Shown: positions 1-8,798 of the stretch, piece after piece
Layout of the letters: every line of letters begins with the position of its first letter
Numbering within the stretch: the stretch's first letter is position 1
From: Sphingorhabdus sp. Alg231-15
Lineage (GTDB): Bacteria > Pseudomonadota > Alphaproteobacteria > Sphingomonadales > Sphingomonadaceae
Direction of reading: 5' to 3'
Assembly: GCF_900149705.1 (NCBI RefSeq)
Contig: NZ_LT703001.1
Span: 558,001-622,000 of the forward strand
Length of the DNA stretch: 64,000 bases
The notes under the pieces: model-generated
What the model saw: only the letters and a program-made list of their open reading frames with translations
Database searches by the model: none
Told to the model about the DNA's origin: nothing
Made by a program: the position numbers and the translations under genes

Positions 1-1244
1 TGGCGGCCAAGAAAAGCCTGATAGTTTCGACGGAAATATCTCCGCAATCTAACGATTTTCTAATCACAGATCGCACGCGAGTTAGACAGGTGATCGACAA
101 TTTTGTCAGTAATGCGATTAAATATTCTAGCGATGGGAATATCCATATTGCTGCCAAAACCTTCACCGACCCAACAGGACCTAGCGTCGAATTTGTCGTC
201 TCGGATACTGGCTCTGGTATTTCGAAGGACATCCAAACGCGACTCTTTGATGATTTTGATCGCGGCAATGTTGATAGTGATTTGATAGAGGGCACCGGTT
301 TGGGTTTGTCCATTTGCAAGCGCATTGCAAAAGCCATGGATGGGGAAATCGGGGTTGAGAGCGAGATTGGTAAAGGCAGTAAGTTTTGGATAAAACTGCC
401 AGTTACCATTGGAGATGGGTCGCAAACTGCTGAGGATCGATTGCAAAAACCGAATATCACCGAATTCAATATCGATGATAGAGCGCCAAAACTGCTTGTT
501 GCCGAAGACGTAGAAGCCAATCAAATCGTGCTGGTCTCTTTGTTGGAGAATCTCGGTTGTGAAGCGATAGTAGTCAATGATGGATCAAAGGTGATTGATG
601 CTTTGGACGCAGAAGCCTTTGATGGAATATTCATGGACGTCTGGATGCCAACCAATGGAATGGAGGCTACGAAACAGGTTCGCGCAAACCAAAAGCACAA
701 CATGATTCCCATCTTTGGGGTTACCGCTTTTGCGGCCGATGAAGAGAGGGCAGCGATATTGGCCTCCGGTATGGATGGCGTGATCGCTAAGCCCATAAAT
801 ATCTCCGGATTAACCTACGCATTGGAACAAATATGTGGAACCAAAGGCTCGGTGACCGATGATCATCTGGATGGCTCAGTTCCCGATTTATCCAATCCCG
901 AATATATCGACACTGAAAAGTTCCGAGAACAACTAACTGCCGTTCCTATAGATCGACGGGAGTTGCTGATTGAAGCGGTTGGTGCGGACATCGGGAAATG
1001 GTGCGATAAATTTCAACGCTCCTGGGTCGCTAAAGATCAGGAAGGTGTAAGTGCGGCCCACCATGCGCTTCGGGGTATTTGCAACGGTTTTGGTGCCTAT
1101 TCTCTTTTGGAAAAACTGGAATCAATCCGACAAACTGAATTATTAGGCGACAGCGCTGTGCTTTTGCCGATTGAAAATATTGAACAACGAACAATATCTG
1201 CCCTCCGTCGATCAAGCCAGATGGCCGATCGACGGAGGGATTGA
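1..1244 (+). CDS. Hybrid histidine kinase with receiver and Hpt-like domains (5' end outside window)
   Basis: The reading frame is open from base 3, so the N-terminus (sensor and phospho-acceptor His region) lies outside the window. The visible part begins in a HATPase domain: N-box (RQVIDNFVSNAIKYS), G1 box (DTGSGIS) and G2 box (GTGLGLSIC). A receiver domain follows with an acidic pair (AEDVE) and a phospho-acceptor Asp in FMDVWMP (codon 636-638). The C-terminus resembles an Hpt domain: AHHALRG, candidate phospho-His codon 1062-1064. HATPase-REC-Hpt order implies a multistep phosphorelay. It lies at the edge of the EPS locus and could supply phosphate to the LuxO-like regulator at 12154; that link is inference. 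The kinase assignment is firm, the signal unknown. Confidence 0.9.
   Translation, partial: AAKKSLIVSTEISPQSNDFLITDRTRVRQVIDNFVSNAIKYSSDGNIHIAAKTFTDPTGPSVEFVVSDTGSGISKDIQTRLFDDFDRGNVDSDLIEGTGLGLSICKRIAKAMDGEIGVESEIGKGSKFWIKLPVTIGDGSQTAEDRLQKPNITEFNIDDRAPKLLVAEDVEANQIVLVSLLENLGCEAIVVNDGSKVIDALDAEAFDGIFMDVWMPTNGMEATKQVRANQKHNMIPIFGVTAFAADEERAAILASGMDGVIAKPINISGLTYALEQICGTKGSVTDDHLDGSVPDLSNPEYIDTEKFREQLTAVPIDRRELLIEAVGADIGKWCDKFQRSWVAKDQEGVSAAHHALRGICNGFGAYSLLEKLESIRQTELLGDSAVLLPIENIEQRTISALRRSSQMADRRRD
1201..1239. terminator. Perfect 13-bp inverted repeat at the 3' end of the kinase gene
   Basis: CCCTCCGTCGATC (1201-1213) and GATCGACGGAGGG (1227-1239) are exact reverse complements around a 13-base loop. 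The repeat is inside the last codons of the kinase gene and 20 bases before the stop of the convergent gene. No T-run follows on either strand, so it is not a classical intrinsic terminator; a transcription-blocking or RNA-stabilising hairpin between convergent genes is likely. Confidence 0.55.
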
Positions 1245-1259
1245 AGGAGGGCCCGAGAC

Positions 1260-2720
1260 CTAATAGGCCCCTCTTCCCGATATGACAGCCGGAACTGTCT
1301 GGGTAATAAGTTTGATATCTTTCAGGATCGATTGTTCCTCAAGATATTCCAAATCCATTTCTACTTGCTGTGCAAATGGAATATCGGCTCGACCTGAGAC
1401 CTGCCATGTGCAGGTCAATCCTGGCTTTCCATTTAAGCGACGGCGTTCACGCTGTTCATAACTGAGCACCTCGCAAGGAAGCGCGGGCCGCGGGCCTACA
1501 ACCGACATTTGACCGGTTAGAATATTCAGTATTTGCGGGAGTTCATCCAGCGACGTTCGGCGTATAAATTTTCCAACTTTGGTAATCCGGGGATCATCTT
1601 TCATCTTGAAGCAAACGGAATCGCGATCATTTTGCTCAGTCAATGATGCCTTTCGCTCGTCAGCATTTTTGTACATGGATCGGAATTTCCATATCTTGAA
1701 CGGCTTTCCATCAGCTCCTATTCGGGTTTGTCGGTAGAATGGAGACCCGCGATCCTCCATGGTTATAAATAGACAGATTGCTGCAGCCAACGGGCCCAAA
1801 AGAACAAGTGCTAGCAAAGCAATGGACAAATCCAATGTTCGTTTGGAGGCTGCCGCATATCGCTCGGCATGTCCTCGCGCGACAAAAGCGTGCTTAACGG
1901 CATGAACAATGAACCGAGTGTTACCGATTATATATCGATTGGCTAGTCGGCTTGGTTCCATTGCCAATCGCCACGTCCATTCCATACCCAATTTTCGAAT
2001 AAGAAGCGGCGCCCGCGCAATTTTCCCGGAATAATAGTCGAAGAGGCCGCCTACGCCCAAGATAACAGGTACCTTGATTTGATTGCGATATTTGGCAATC
2101 CATTTTTCCTGCAGTGGAACACCCATTCCGACCAGTAGTATTGAAGCGCCTGAAGCGTTGATCTTCTGGATGATTTCGTCGTCGGTCCCCTTGGCATAGA
2201 AACCATTTTGAGTGCCCGCAAAGCGCAATCCGGAAATTTTGTTCCGCATATTTTTTGCAGCAGTGGATGCTATACCAGGTGCACCACCCAACAGAAAAAT
2301 GGTTTGATTTTTCTGTGCAGCCTGTTCGCATAAATGTGGGAACAGATCTGTACCGTTCAGATTATCTATTTTTCCAGAACCTGAAAGACCGGCGGCCAAC
2401 TTAAGGCCCGATCCATCCGGAAGCAAAATATCTGTTTCCTCAATTATCTTGCTATAATGATCGTCGCGTTGGATTTGATTGACACAATGCGCATTAATAA
2501 AATGAATGATGTTGCGCTCTCCATCAGCCGCTGCATCTACAATATGCGATGCAACTTTGCCCAGATGTCCGTTGGCAAGTGGCAGATTGAATAACGAAGG
2601 CGCTCCGTTCTGATAAAGTCGCGTAGCTAATTCCGTAGCACGTGAACGCCCAATCAAAAGGGGAGAAATTTGTCGACCAAGATTTTGGCGGATGCTTTCT
2701 GCGGATTGATACTGACTCAT
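1260..2720 (-). CDS. Fused GT26 (WecG/TagA/CpsF) glycosyltransferase and initiating sugar-phosphate transferase
   Basis: 486 aa. Residues about 60-265 match the WecG/TagA/CpsF family: LLPDGSGLKLAAGL, LLGGAPGIA, GTQNGFY, and the family's C-terminal signature around GMEWTWRLAMEPSRL. After a linker, residues about 288-486 form a bacterial sugar transferase (WcaJ/ExoY type): one hydrophobic segment (DLSIALLALVLLGPLAAAIC), then KIWKFRSMY, TSLDELPQ, SVVGPRPALP and PGLTCTWQVSGR. The second domain links the first sugar phosphate to undecaprenyl phosphate at the inner membrane; GT26 enzymes usually add the next sugar. One polypeptide may therefore do EPS repeat-unit steps 1 and 2. It is divergent from the flippase operon and preceded by a sigma-54 promoter (2754-2770). 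Confidence 0.92.
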   Translation of the reverse strand: MSQYQSAESIRQNLGRQISPLLIGRSRATELATRLYQNGAPSLFNLPLANGHLGKVASHIVDAAADGERNIIHFINAHCVNQIQRDDHYSKIIEETDILLPDGSGLKLAAGLSGSGKIDNLNGTDLFPHLCEQAAQKNQTIFLLGGAPGIASTAAKNMRNKISGLRFAGTQNGFYAKGTDDEIIQKINASGASILLVGMGVPLQEKWIAKYRNQIKVPVILGVGGLFDYYSGKIARAPLLIRKLGMEWTWRLAMEPSRLANRYIIGNTRFIVHAVKHAFVARGHAERYAAASKRTLDLSIALLALVLLGPLAAAICLFITMEDRGSPFYRQTRIGADGKPFKIWKFRSMYKNADERKASLTEQNDRDSVCFKMKDDPRITKVGKFIRRTSLDELPQILNILTGQMSVVGPRPALPCEVLSYEQRERRRLNGKPGLTCTWQVSGRADIPFAQQVEMDLEYLEEQSILKDIKLITQTVPAVISGRGAY

Positions 2721-2753
2721 AGACTGGCTCCAAATTTGATTTGGATTTCAACC

Positions 2754-2770
2754 CGCATTTCTTGTGCCAG
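2754..2770 (-). promoter_or_regulatory. Sigma-54 promoter of the GT26/sugar transferase gene
   Basis: On the minus strand, CTGGCACAAGAAATGCG has GG-N10-GC spacing and agrees with the TGGCAC-N5-TTGC consensus. Transcription would start near 2743, leaving a leader of about 23 bases. Degenerate TTGCA-N3-TGCAA sites lie about 70-135 bp upstream. Confidence 0.75.
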
Positions 2771-2836
2771 AACCACTTAATCTATATATATCAATTATTT
2801 AATAGGTTACCATTTGATTTTCGTGGCTAGTATCCC

Positions 2837-2889
2837 GCGCAAAACGCAACGATTTTCGCGAAATGCGAGAAACCGAATTCAATATGCAA
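2837..2889. promoter_or_regulatory. Enhancer block of three degenerate TTGCA-N3-TGCAA sites
   Basis: Three spaced palindrome-like elements: GCGCAAAACGCAA (2837-2849), TCGCGAAATGCGA (2856-2868) and ATTCAATATGCAA (2877-2889), starting 19 and 21 bp apart. Each matches 7 or 8 of the 10 arm positions of TTGCA-N3-TGCAA. They sit between two divergent sigma-54 promoters at enhancer-like distances, as do the better-conserved blocks at 11468-11525 and 14559-14589. Weaker matches make this the least certain block. Confidence 0.55.
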
Positions 2890-2954
2890 CAGCTGGAACA
2901 AGGTAGATTTTTCGTTAACCGCGATGATGTCCGGAATCGTGGGGGTTTCGAAAA

Positions 2955-2971
2955 CTGGCACAGCAATTGAA
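2955..2971 (+). promoter_or_regulatory. Sigma-54 promoter of the flippase-glycosyltransferase operon
   Basis: CTGGCACAGCAATTGAA has an excellent -24 element (TGGCAC) and a -12 element TTGA in place of TTGC, with correct spacing. Predicted start is near 2982, about 20 bases before the flippase ATG. The enhancer block at 2837-2889 is 70-125 bp upstream. Confidence 0.65.
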
Positions 2972-3002
2972 CTGAAGTAGCCAAGTCATTTGGAAACCAA
3001 CT

Positions 3003-4268
3003 ATGTCAATTGCCGCATCAATTCACGAGAACTCAACCATACAATCGATTTTGCGTGGGTTATTGGCTTATGGGTCTGCCGAGTTATTGAATCGCTTTGT
3101 CCGGTTGCTTGTTGTTATCATCATTGCTCGTCAACTGGTTCCGGAACTGGTTGGTGTCGCAGCGCTTACCCTCAGCCTATTCGAACTCATCCGCGTCTTG
3201 GCCAATATTGGCGTTGGTCAAAAAATAATTGCCACGGACTCCCAATATCTCGATCAAGTTTGCAATTCTGCTTACCGCGTATTTTGGGTTTGGTGCGCGA
3301 TTGTAGCTGGCATACAGCTTTTTGCGGCAGCGCTGTTGTACGGCTTTTTCGATAATTTGGTTGCTGCGCAAATGCTCGCTGCCTTGTCCGGGGTTTACCT
3401 GTTTATGCCTGGCGGACTGGTGCAATGCTTCCGACTTATGCGTGCAAAAAAACTGCCAACAGTAGCGGCAATTGGCGCAACACAAACGATAGTGGATCAT
3501 TTGATAACTTGCGTATTAATCCTTGCTTGGGCCAATCCATGGGCGATTGTCCTACCCAAATTACTCACAGCTCCACTCTGGCTCATCATGATGCGCCGGG
3601 CCAACGCGTGGAAATACAATCCTGCAAAAGGGTACGCACCCTTGAGTTCGATGCTGCAATTTGGTTCAGCGATTTTGATTGCCGATATCTGGCTCGCATT
3701 ACGTAACAACCTTGATAAGCTCATTATCAGCGCCTTGCTTGGCGTTTCAGCTTTGGGCAGCTACTATTTTGCATTCAACGCTGGCATCGGTATTGTTGGC
3801 GCTCTGGCTGCAGCGTTCGGCACCGTTTTGTATCCACATTTATGTGAGGCAAAGTCGGACGGACGACAAAGAGCAACCCTTGGATTAGCAGTAATTTTGG
3901 GATTTGGGATATTCGGATCCCTGACGCTGGTGCAACTTTTGTTCGCTCCGATTTATGTCCCCATCATTTTTGGGGCACATTGGACACATGCTATTCCTCT
4001 GATCCAAGTCCTTTCGACGGCTGCGATACCGATGATGCTGGGCGCGCTGTTGTCAGCATATCTGCGCGCGAGCCAACGGACCTCACTCGATGCTTGGGTC
4101 GGATCAGCAATCTGTCTTTCGGCGCTGGGGATGATGCTAGTCGGCGCACATTCAAATCTATTTTTGGCAGCGATAGGCTGGGTAGTCGGCACCGCCACGG
4201 TGATCACTGCCTATCTGACCATTTCCGCAATTCAATATTTCACAAAACGGGAGTTTTATCATGAATAG
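3003..4268 (+). CDS. Wzx-like polysaccharide flippase (oligosaccharide flippase family)
   Basis: 421 aa, almost wholly hydrophobic with many predicted membrane helices. The N-terminus (LAYGSAELLNRFVRLLVVIIIARQL) is typical of the MATE/MVF-like polysaccharide flippases, as is the later NNLDKLIISALLGVSALGSYY. It should flip undecaprenyl-linked EPS repeat units across the inner membrane. It is first in a four-gene operon with three glycosyltransferases; its stop overlaps the next ATG by 8 bases. Transcription is predicted from the sigma-54 promoter at 2955. Substrate cannot be deduced. Confidence 0.88.
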   Translation: MSIAASIHENSTIQSILRGLLAYGSAELLNRFVRLLVVIIIARQLVPELVGVAALTLSLFELIRVLANIGVGQKIIATDSQYLDQVCNSAYRVFWVWCAIVAGIQLFAAALLYGFFDNLVAAQMLAALSGVYLFMPGGLVQCFRLMRAKKLPTVAAIGATQTIVDHLITCVLILAWANPWAIVLPKLLTAPLWLIMMRRANAWKYNPAKGYAPLSSMLQFGSAILIADIWLALRNNLDKLIISALLGVSALGSYYFAFNAGIGIVGALAAAFGTVLYPHLCEAKSDGRQRATLGLAVILGFGIFGSLTLVQLLFAPIYVPIIFGAHWTHAIPLIQVLSTAAIPMMLGALLSAYLRASQRTSLDAWVGSAICLSALGMMLVGAHSNLFLAAIGWVVGTATVITAYLTISAIQYFTKREFYHE

Positions 4269-5190
4269 TCCGCATTTCTCTGTCATATTACCGGTCTACA
4301 ATGCCTCCAATCAGATCTTGAAAACCATTAGTTCGGTGTTGAACCAAACAGAACGCGATCTGGAATTGATTTTGATCGACGATGGATCAACCGATGATAG
4401 TCTTGCACTGATGCTGGCTTTCGCTTCGGATGATGAGCGGATCAAACTTGTATCGCAGGAAAACAAGGGTGTATCGGCCTCACGAAACCTTGGCCTTGGT
4501 TTGGCAAGAGGAGCATTGGTAGCTTTCATTGATTCCGACGATCTTTGGGCCAACGACAAATTGGCGGTTCACCGCGAGTTACATCAGCAAAATTCAAAAG
4601 CTGCTGCTAGTTACGCGAAGGTCGCATTCATTGATCAACATGCTTCCAATGGTCGCGATGCCAGGACATTTTCTACTGTCAGATCAGACGCGTTATCGGT
4701 TGATCAGATCATTTCAGAAAATCCGGTATGTACTATGTCCAACCTGGTTGTTCGCAATGACATTATTCGAACCATTGGCAATTTCGAGGCGAAAATGTCT
4801 TATGCGGAGGACCAGGAATGGTTGGCGCGTTTGATTGTTCAAGGCCATGTGGTGGTCGGAATTGATCGGTATCTTGTCGACTATCGGCTGAATCCATTGG
4901 GCCTCTCTGCAGATTTGCCGGCGATGTTTGTTGGTTGGAGACAATTGGCAGATCAATATGCGCAAGCAGATCAGATTTCATCGTCCGAAGCCATTTATTG
5001 TCGCTATTTGTCGCGGCGAGCATTGCGTGCTGGAGCACCAGCGAAAGTTGCTCTGGCTTATGCGCTCCAAGGTATGCGTGCCGATCGCGAATCTTTCCTA
5101 GAAGATCAAAGGCGGGGTTGGTTGACCCTAGTTTCAGCCTTCGCTGCATTCCTCATGCCACGCTCAACACGCGTCCATCTCTTTGCCTAG
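4261..5190 (+). CDS. Family 2 glycosyltransferase
   Basis: 309 aa. The first about 110 residues are a GT-A fold: FSVILPVYNASNQI at the start, LILIDDGSTDDS for nucleotide binding, SASRNLGLGLARG and the metal-binding DSDD of AFIDSDDLW. The C-terminal half is variable and presumably sets acceptor specificity. A cytoplasmic enzyme adding one sugar to the EPS repeat unit. The start overlaps the flippase gene by 8 bases (translational coupling). It is a paralogue of the next gene, with the same fold and layout but clearly diverged. Donor sugar unknown. Confidence 0.9.
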   Translation: MNSPHFSVILPVYNASNQILKTISSVLNQTERDLELILIDDGSTDDSLALMLAFASDDERIKLVSQENKGVSASRNLGLGLARGALVAFIDSDDLWANDKLAVHRELHQQNSKAAASYAKVAFIDQHASNGRDARTFSTVRSDALSVDQIISENPVCTMSNLVVRNDIIRTIGNFEAKMSYAEDQEWLARLIVQGHVVVGIDRYLVDYRLNPLGLSADLPAMFVGWRQLADQYAQADQISSSEAIYCRYLSRRALRAGAPAKVALAYALQGMRADRESFLEDQRRGWLTLVSAFAAFLMPRSTRVHLFA

Positions 5191-5214
5191 AAGTCAGTCA
5201 GAAAGGACTGTCCT

Positions 5215-6207
5215 ATGAATTACCCATCCATTTCAGTTGTTATGCCGGTTCATAATGTTGAAAAATTTGTACCAGCGGCCATTGAATCCGTACTCGCTCA
5301 GACAGTCGAAGACTTCGAACTGATCATTGTTGATGATGGCGGTACAGATAAGAGTATCGAAATTTGTGCATCCTACGATGATCCTCGCATTCGTATTGTG
5401 ACACAATCAAATCGAGGTTTGGCTGGCGCACGAAATACCGGAATATTAGAAGCGCGCAGCGAATATATCGCCTTGCTTGATTCCGATGACACCTGGCACC
5501 CAGAGAAACTCGCTCTCCACAAAATTCACTTGGATAACAATCCGCAAGTTGGCGTGAGCTATAGCGGTTCCCGGCTCATGGATAATGATGGAACTCCTCT
5601 TCGACAGATGCAGCGTCCGAAGTTGGCCAAGGTTAGTGCCAGGGATATAATTTTACGCAATCCCGTCGGGAATGGATCGTCACCGGTTATTCGCAAAACC
5701 GCGCTTCACCAGATCGCTTTCTTCAGTCGTGATGAACCCAATAGAATTTGCTTTTTTGACGAGACATTCAGGCAATCCGAAGACATCGAACTTTGGATCC
5801 GGATGGCTCTAACCAACGGTTTCAAGTTCGAGGGCATTGATGGTCTGCTAACAAATTATCGCATTGGCTCGGGTGGGTTGTCGTCCAACATTGCCGCCCA
5901 ATATGAAAGCTGGAACCGAGTGATTGCAAAGACAAAACAAAACGCGCCGGAATTTGTTGAACAGATCGAGAATGAAGCACGTGCTTATCAGCTGCGATAT
6001 TTGGCCCGCCGCGCTGTCCAGATGGGAGATGGCGCATTTGCGCTAAGCTTATTGAAGGATTCTGCCAAAAAATCATCGGCGCCTCTAGTAAAGGAACCGA
6101 TCAGGTCAGTTTTAACATTCCTCGCGGCAACAACCGCACGGTATTTGCCATCCAATATGGTTGTAAAACTTGCCCATTCATGGACCGGTGGAAAGGTATT
6201 GGCATGA
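5215..6207 (+). CDS. Family 2 glycosyltransferase
   Basis: 330 aa. GT-A motifs in order: ISVVMPVHNVEKF, LIIVDDGGTDKS, LAGARNTGILEARS and LLDSDDTWHPEK (the DxD metal site). It follows the first GT2 gene by 24 bases and has a ribosome-binding site (AGAAAGGA) upstream. A probable paralogue of that gene, likely adding another residue of the repeat unit. Its stop overlaps the next start in an ATGA arrangement. Donor and acceptor sugars are not inferable. Confidence 0.9.
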   Translation: MNYPSISVVMPVHNVEKFVPAAIESVLAQTVEDFELIIVDDGGTDKSIEICASYDDPRIRIVTQSNRGLAGARNTGILEARSEYIALLDSDDTWHPEKLALHKIHLDNNPQVGVSYSGSRLMDNDGTPLRQMQRPKLAKVSARDIILRNPVGNGSSPVIRKTALHQIAFFSRDEPNRICFFDETFRQSEDIELWIRMALTNGFKFEGIDGLLTNYRIGSGGLSSNIAAQYESWNRVIAKTKQNAPEFVEQIENEARAYQLRYLARRAVQMGDGAFALSLLKDSAKKSSAPLVKEPIRSVLTFLAATTARYLPSNMVVKLAHSWTGGKVLA

Positions 6208-7232
6208 AAGATAAAACGCAGATCGTCCATTTGCTCGATGACGTCGCCCTTGGCGGTGTGACTAAGAATCTCGAACTGTTTCAACATCCCGCCTTCGGTC
6301 ACCGGTTCAAAACGATCGTCGAAGAAGCACACCCTGTTTGGAGTATTGCACCGCAATTTCCTGATGCTGGAGCAATTGTTGTACACTTTTCGATAAGCTG
6401 GAATACCCTGCCCTTTTTGTATTCCTTGGCGTCGCGGAACAGTTCTGCGCAATTGATATTGGTTCACCACAGCTATTCGAGGGAGTGGGAACAGCTTCAA
6501 GTACCAGATCCGACCCGTTTTCGTTCCATGCTAAAACTAGCACATAAGATTTTTGATCAAGTCATTTGTGTTTCCAATGAGCAAGCATTGTGGTTCGCCG
6601 AAGCAACTGGACTCAAGTCTTCAAAACGGCAAGTCATTTACCCTTGGAGCGAAATGAACAATCTCGTGAATATCGCCCAGCCTCATTTTTCACAACATAA
6701 CCCCATCACTATTGGTGCTTACGGTCGATTTGTCCGCGAAAAGGGCTTTGACAGATTAATCGAAGCGGTAAACAAATTGGGCGCACAGAATGACATAAAG
6801 CTCAAGATTGGTGGGTTTGGTCCAGAAGAAGCCGAACTGAGACGGTTAGCCGCCGGTAACGCTAACATTTCCTTTTATGGCAAAGTAACCGACATTGATC
6901 ACTATTTGGAACAGTGCGATATCATTGCGGTGCCTTCACGATTTGAGGCTTATGGCTTGGTAGCTACAGAAGCGCGTTGTGCCGCTCGGCCAATTTTGGT
7001 TTCTAATGTTGGCGGATTGCCTGAACAAATTGGAGAAGCCGGTATCTCTGTCGATTTTGACGATATGGAAGCTATTGGCCGAATGCTGCGCAATATCAGA
7101 CATTTGCCGTTGGTGAACATGTCTGTGGCGGCTCGCGAAAACTGTCTGCGAGTAACCGAACAACGAGTTGCAGATTGGATTGAAGTATTCGAAGCGCTGT
7201 TGGGGAATGAATGCCTAGAGGCCGCTGCTTAA
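6204..7232 (+). CDS. Family 4 (GT-B) glycosyltransferase
   Basis: 342 aa from the ATG at 6204, which overlaps the previous stop (ATGA); an in-frame upstream ATG at 6180 lies inside the previous gene and is less likely. The C-terminal half has GT4 features: IGAYGRFVREKGFDRLIEA, LKIGGFGPEEAELRRLA, the E-x7-E region in PSRFEAYGLVATEARC, and PILVSNVGGLPEQI. The N-terminal domain is variable. Last gene of the flippase operon, ahead of a strong hairpin at 7266. Confidence 0.9.
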   Translation: MKDKTQIVHLLDDVALGGVTKNLELFQHPAFGHRFKTIVEEAHPVWSIAPQFPDAGAIVVHFSISWNTLPFLYSLASRNSSAQLILVHHSYSREWEQLQVPDPTRFRSMLKLAHKIFDQVICVSNEQALWFAEATGLKSSKRQVIYPWSEMNNLVNIAQPHFSQHNPITIGAYGRFVREKGFDRLIEAVNKLGAQNDIKLKIGGFGPEEAELRRLAAGNANISFYGKVTDIDHYLEQCDIIAVPSRFEAYGLVATEARCAARPILVSNVGGLPEQIGEAGISVDFDDMEAIGRMLRNIRHLPLVNMSVAARENCLRVTEQRVADWIEVFEALLGNECLEAAA

Positions 7233-7265
7233 CGTAATCACAATATTTTGAGTTGGGACCAGCCA

Positions 7266-7292
7266 GTGGCCCTCGTCCAAGACGGGGGCCAC
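7266..7292. terminator. Hairpin terminator between convergent EPS operons
   Basis: GTGGCCCTCGTC and GACGGGGGCCAC form a 12-bp stem (one G-U pair) with a CAA loop. It lies 33 bases after the last gene of the rightward operon. T-rich sequence after it is only moderate. The rest of 7293-7493 shows no convincing gene. Confidence 0.6.
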
Positions 7293-7493
7293 ATTTGCTT
7301 GTGCTCAACCTAGTTTTGGAAAGCAATCGGTATATCAACGATAGCAAGTTAGGCCGAAACCTCATTGCGTGACTTTCTTCGCGATAGCGATAAGCGAGCT
7401 CTCTCGGCGGTTATGCCTCATTTATATCAGAGACTATCCTGCATCGCGATCTACATGTCGGTCAGTTGCTGTGGCAAGCTTTGAAGCCCTTGC

Positions 7494-8798
7494 TTACCTG
7501 CTTACGTTCGGGCCTGTTGTAGACTCGTCGCTTATATCGGTGCGTGATTGCAGTGCTTTTCCCAATAGGACCAGCGCTGGCCAATAGAGATAAGCAAGCG
7601 ATTCCAAATTTTCGCCAAAGCTGTACATTGTTAGCAACGCGACAATAGCAAACCCGATGCAGCCTACTGAAGATACCAAAGCTTTGCGAAACAAGTTTGT
7701 AGCGCTGGTGATCATTGGCACAGCTAAGGCGATCAAACCCAGTATGCCCTTCACAAATAAAAGCCCGTACCAACTATGGTGACTGCCTATCGACATATAT
7801 TCGACAAGATGTGGGCCGCGTTCAACAATTCCGTGTCCGAACCAGTAAGCCTCAGCTTCCCATCTTTCTAGGGCGATACGGCCTAATGTTTCTCTTACAC
7901 GGGTGGAGCCGGCACGGGCACTTGAAAATTCGGATTGCGCGGCACTGAATGCCTCAAGTATGTCGATTGCAAACCAACCGAAGATCAGAACGATTGGGAG
8001 CGCTAGAAACCATATCGCCGGCATCGTGACTTGTTTAAATAAAAATGGTATTGGACCAATGAGTAGCAATCCCACGAGAGCCAGGCGAGATTGTGACATT
8101 AGAATGATTGCCAAGGCACCGGCTACACCCCAGCTTTTCCACGTACGATCCTTTTCCTGAAGTGCGCATAAAAAGTAGACCAGGCCAATCATTCCGGCTG
8201 CTGGTGACCAAGGTGCGAAGAACTGCCATCGCGGTATCCCAGACCCTGGTTCAAGTGTATATAGGATGGTGGCAAAATATTCTGATCCCGAACCACCTAC
8301 AATTTTCAAAGGTGACACCCACAAAGTTTCCGGAAGCCCAACCAGGGGGGCGGCAATAAAAATTGGAAGGAGAAAAATGGTATATTTTGCTGAACGGCAA
8401 ATCGCTCGGTAAACAATTTTTGCCCTGATCGGCAAAACTGCACCAGCGAAAATGAACAAGGCGATCAACATCCAGCCTTTTGCCCATCCGATTGATGACT
8501 TAGCCATAGTAGCCATACCCAAGCTAAAGTTTAAATGGCCAACAACGAGAATGACCAACATTAAACCCATGGAGGCCAGCCACAATTGAACGGAAAAATT
8601 GGGAACCGCTAATCGCTTGGTTTCAGGGAGAGCCGGTGCAATAAAGTAAAAATAAATTGCCTGAAATGCCAGCGCGCACCCCAATATTGGTCCGACAATA
8701 TAGAGTCCACCCAACAACCATAACAGCCATGTGGCTACTATGGTGAAGTAGACTAAACGTTCGGAGCTATTTTGCGGATTATGGTCTGTCTGAACCAT
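7494..8798 (-). CDS. Wzy/O-antigen ligase-like polysaccharide polymerase
   Basis: About 434 aa from the ATG at 8798, preceded by AGGG; an upstream ATG at 8828 is possible. The gene overlaps the preceding one by 46 bases in a tightly coupled operon. The protein is hydrophobic with about ten or more membrane segments and a large periplasmic loop in the second half (around RVRETLGRIALERWEAE and GPHLVEYMSIGSHHSWYG), the pattern of the Wzy_C/O-antigen ligase family. With a flippase and chain-length protein nearby, polymerisation of flipped repeat units is the likely role. Ligase and polymerase cannot be separated by sequence alone. Confidence 0.82.
   Translation of the reverse strand: MVQTDHNPQNSSERLVYFTIVATWLLWLLGGLYIVGPILGCALAFQAIYFYFIAPALPETKRLAVPNFSVQLWLASMGLMLVILVVGHLNFSLGMATMAKSSIGWAKGWMLIALFIFAGAVLPIRAKIVYRAICRSAKYTIFLLPIFIAAPLVGLPETLWVSPLKIVGGSGSEYFATILYTLEPGSGIPRWQFFAPWSPAAGMIGLVYFLCALQEKDRTWKSWGVAGALAIILMSQSRLALVGLLLIGPIPFLFKQVTMPAIWFLALPIVLIFGWFAIDILEAFSAAQSEFSSARAGSTRVRETLGRIALERWEAEAYWFGHGIVERGPHLVEYMSIGSHHSWYGLLFVKGILGLIALAVPMITSATNLFRKALVSSVGCIGFAIVALLTMYSFGENLESLAYLYWPALVLLGKALQSRTDISDESTTGPNVSR

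Noticed and set aside
7293-7493. Possible small gene between the convergent EPS operons
   Set aside because: The only open frame (7369-7587) overlaps the polymerase gene antisense and has no ribosome-binding site or domain.
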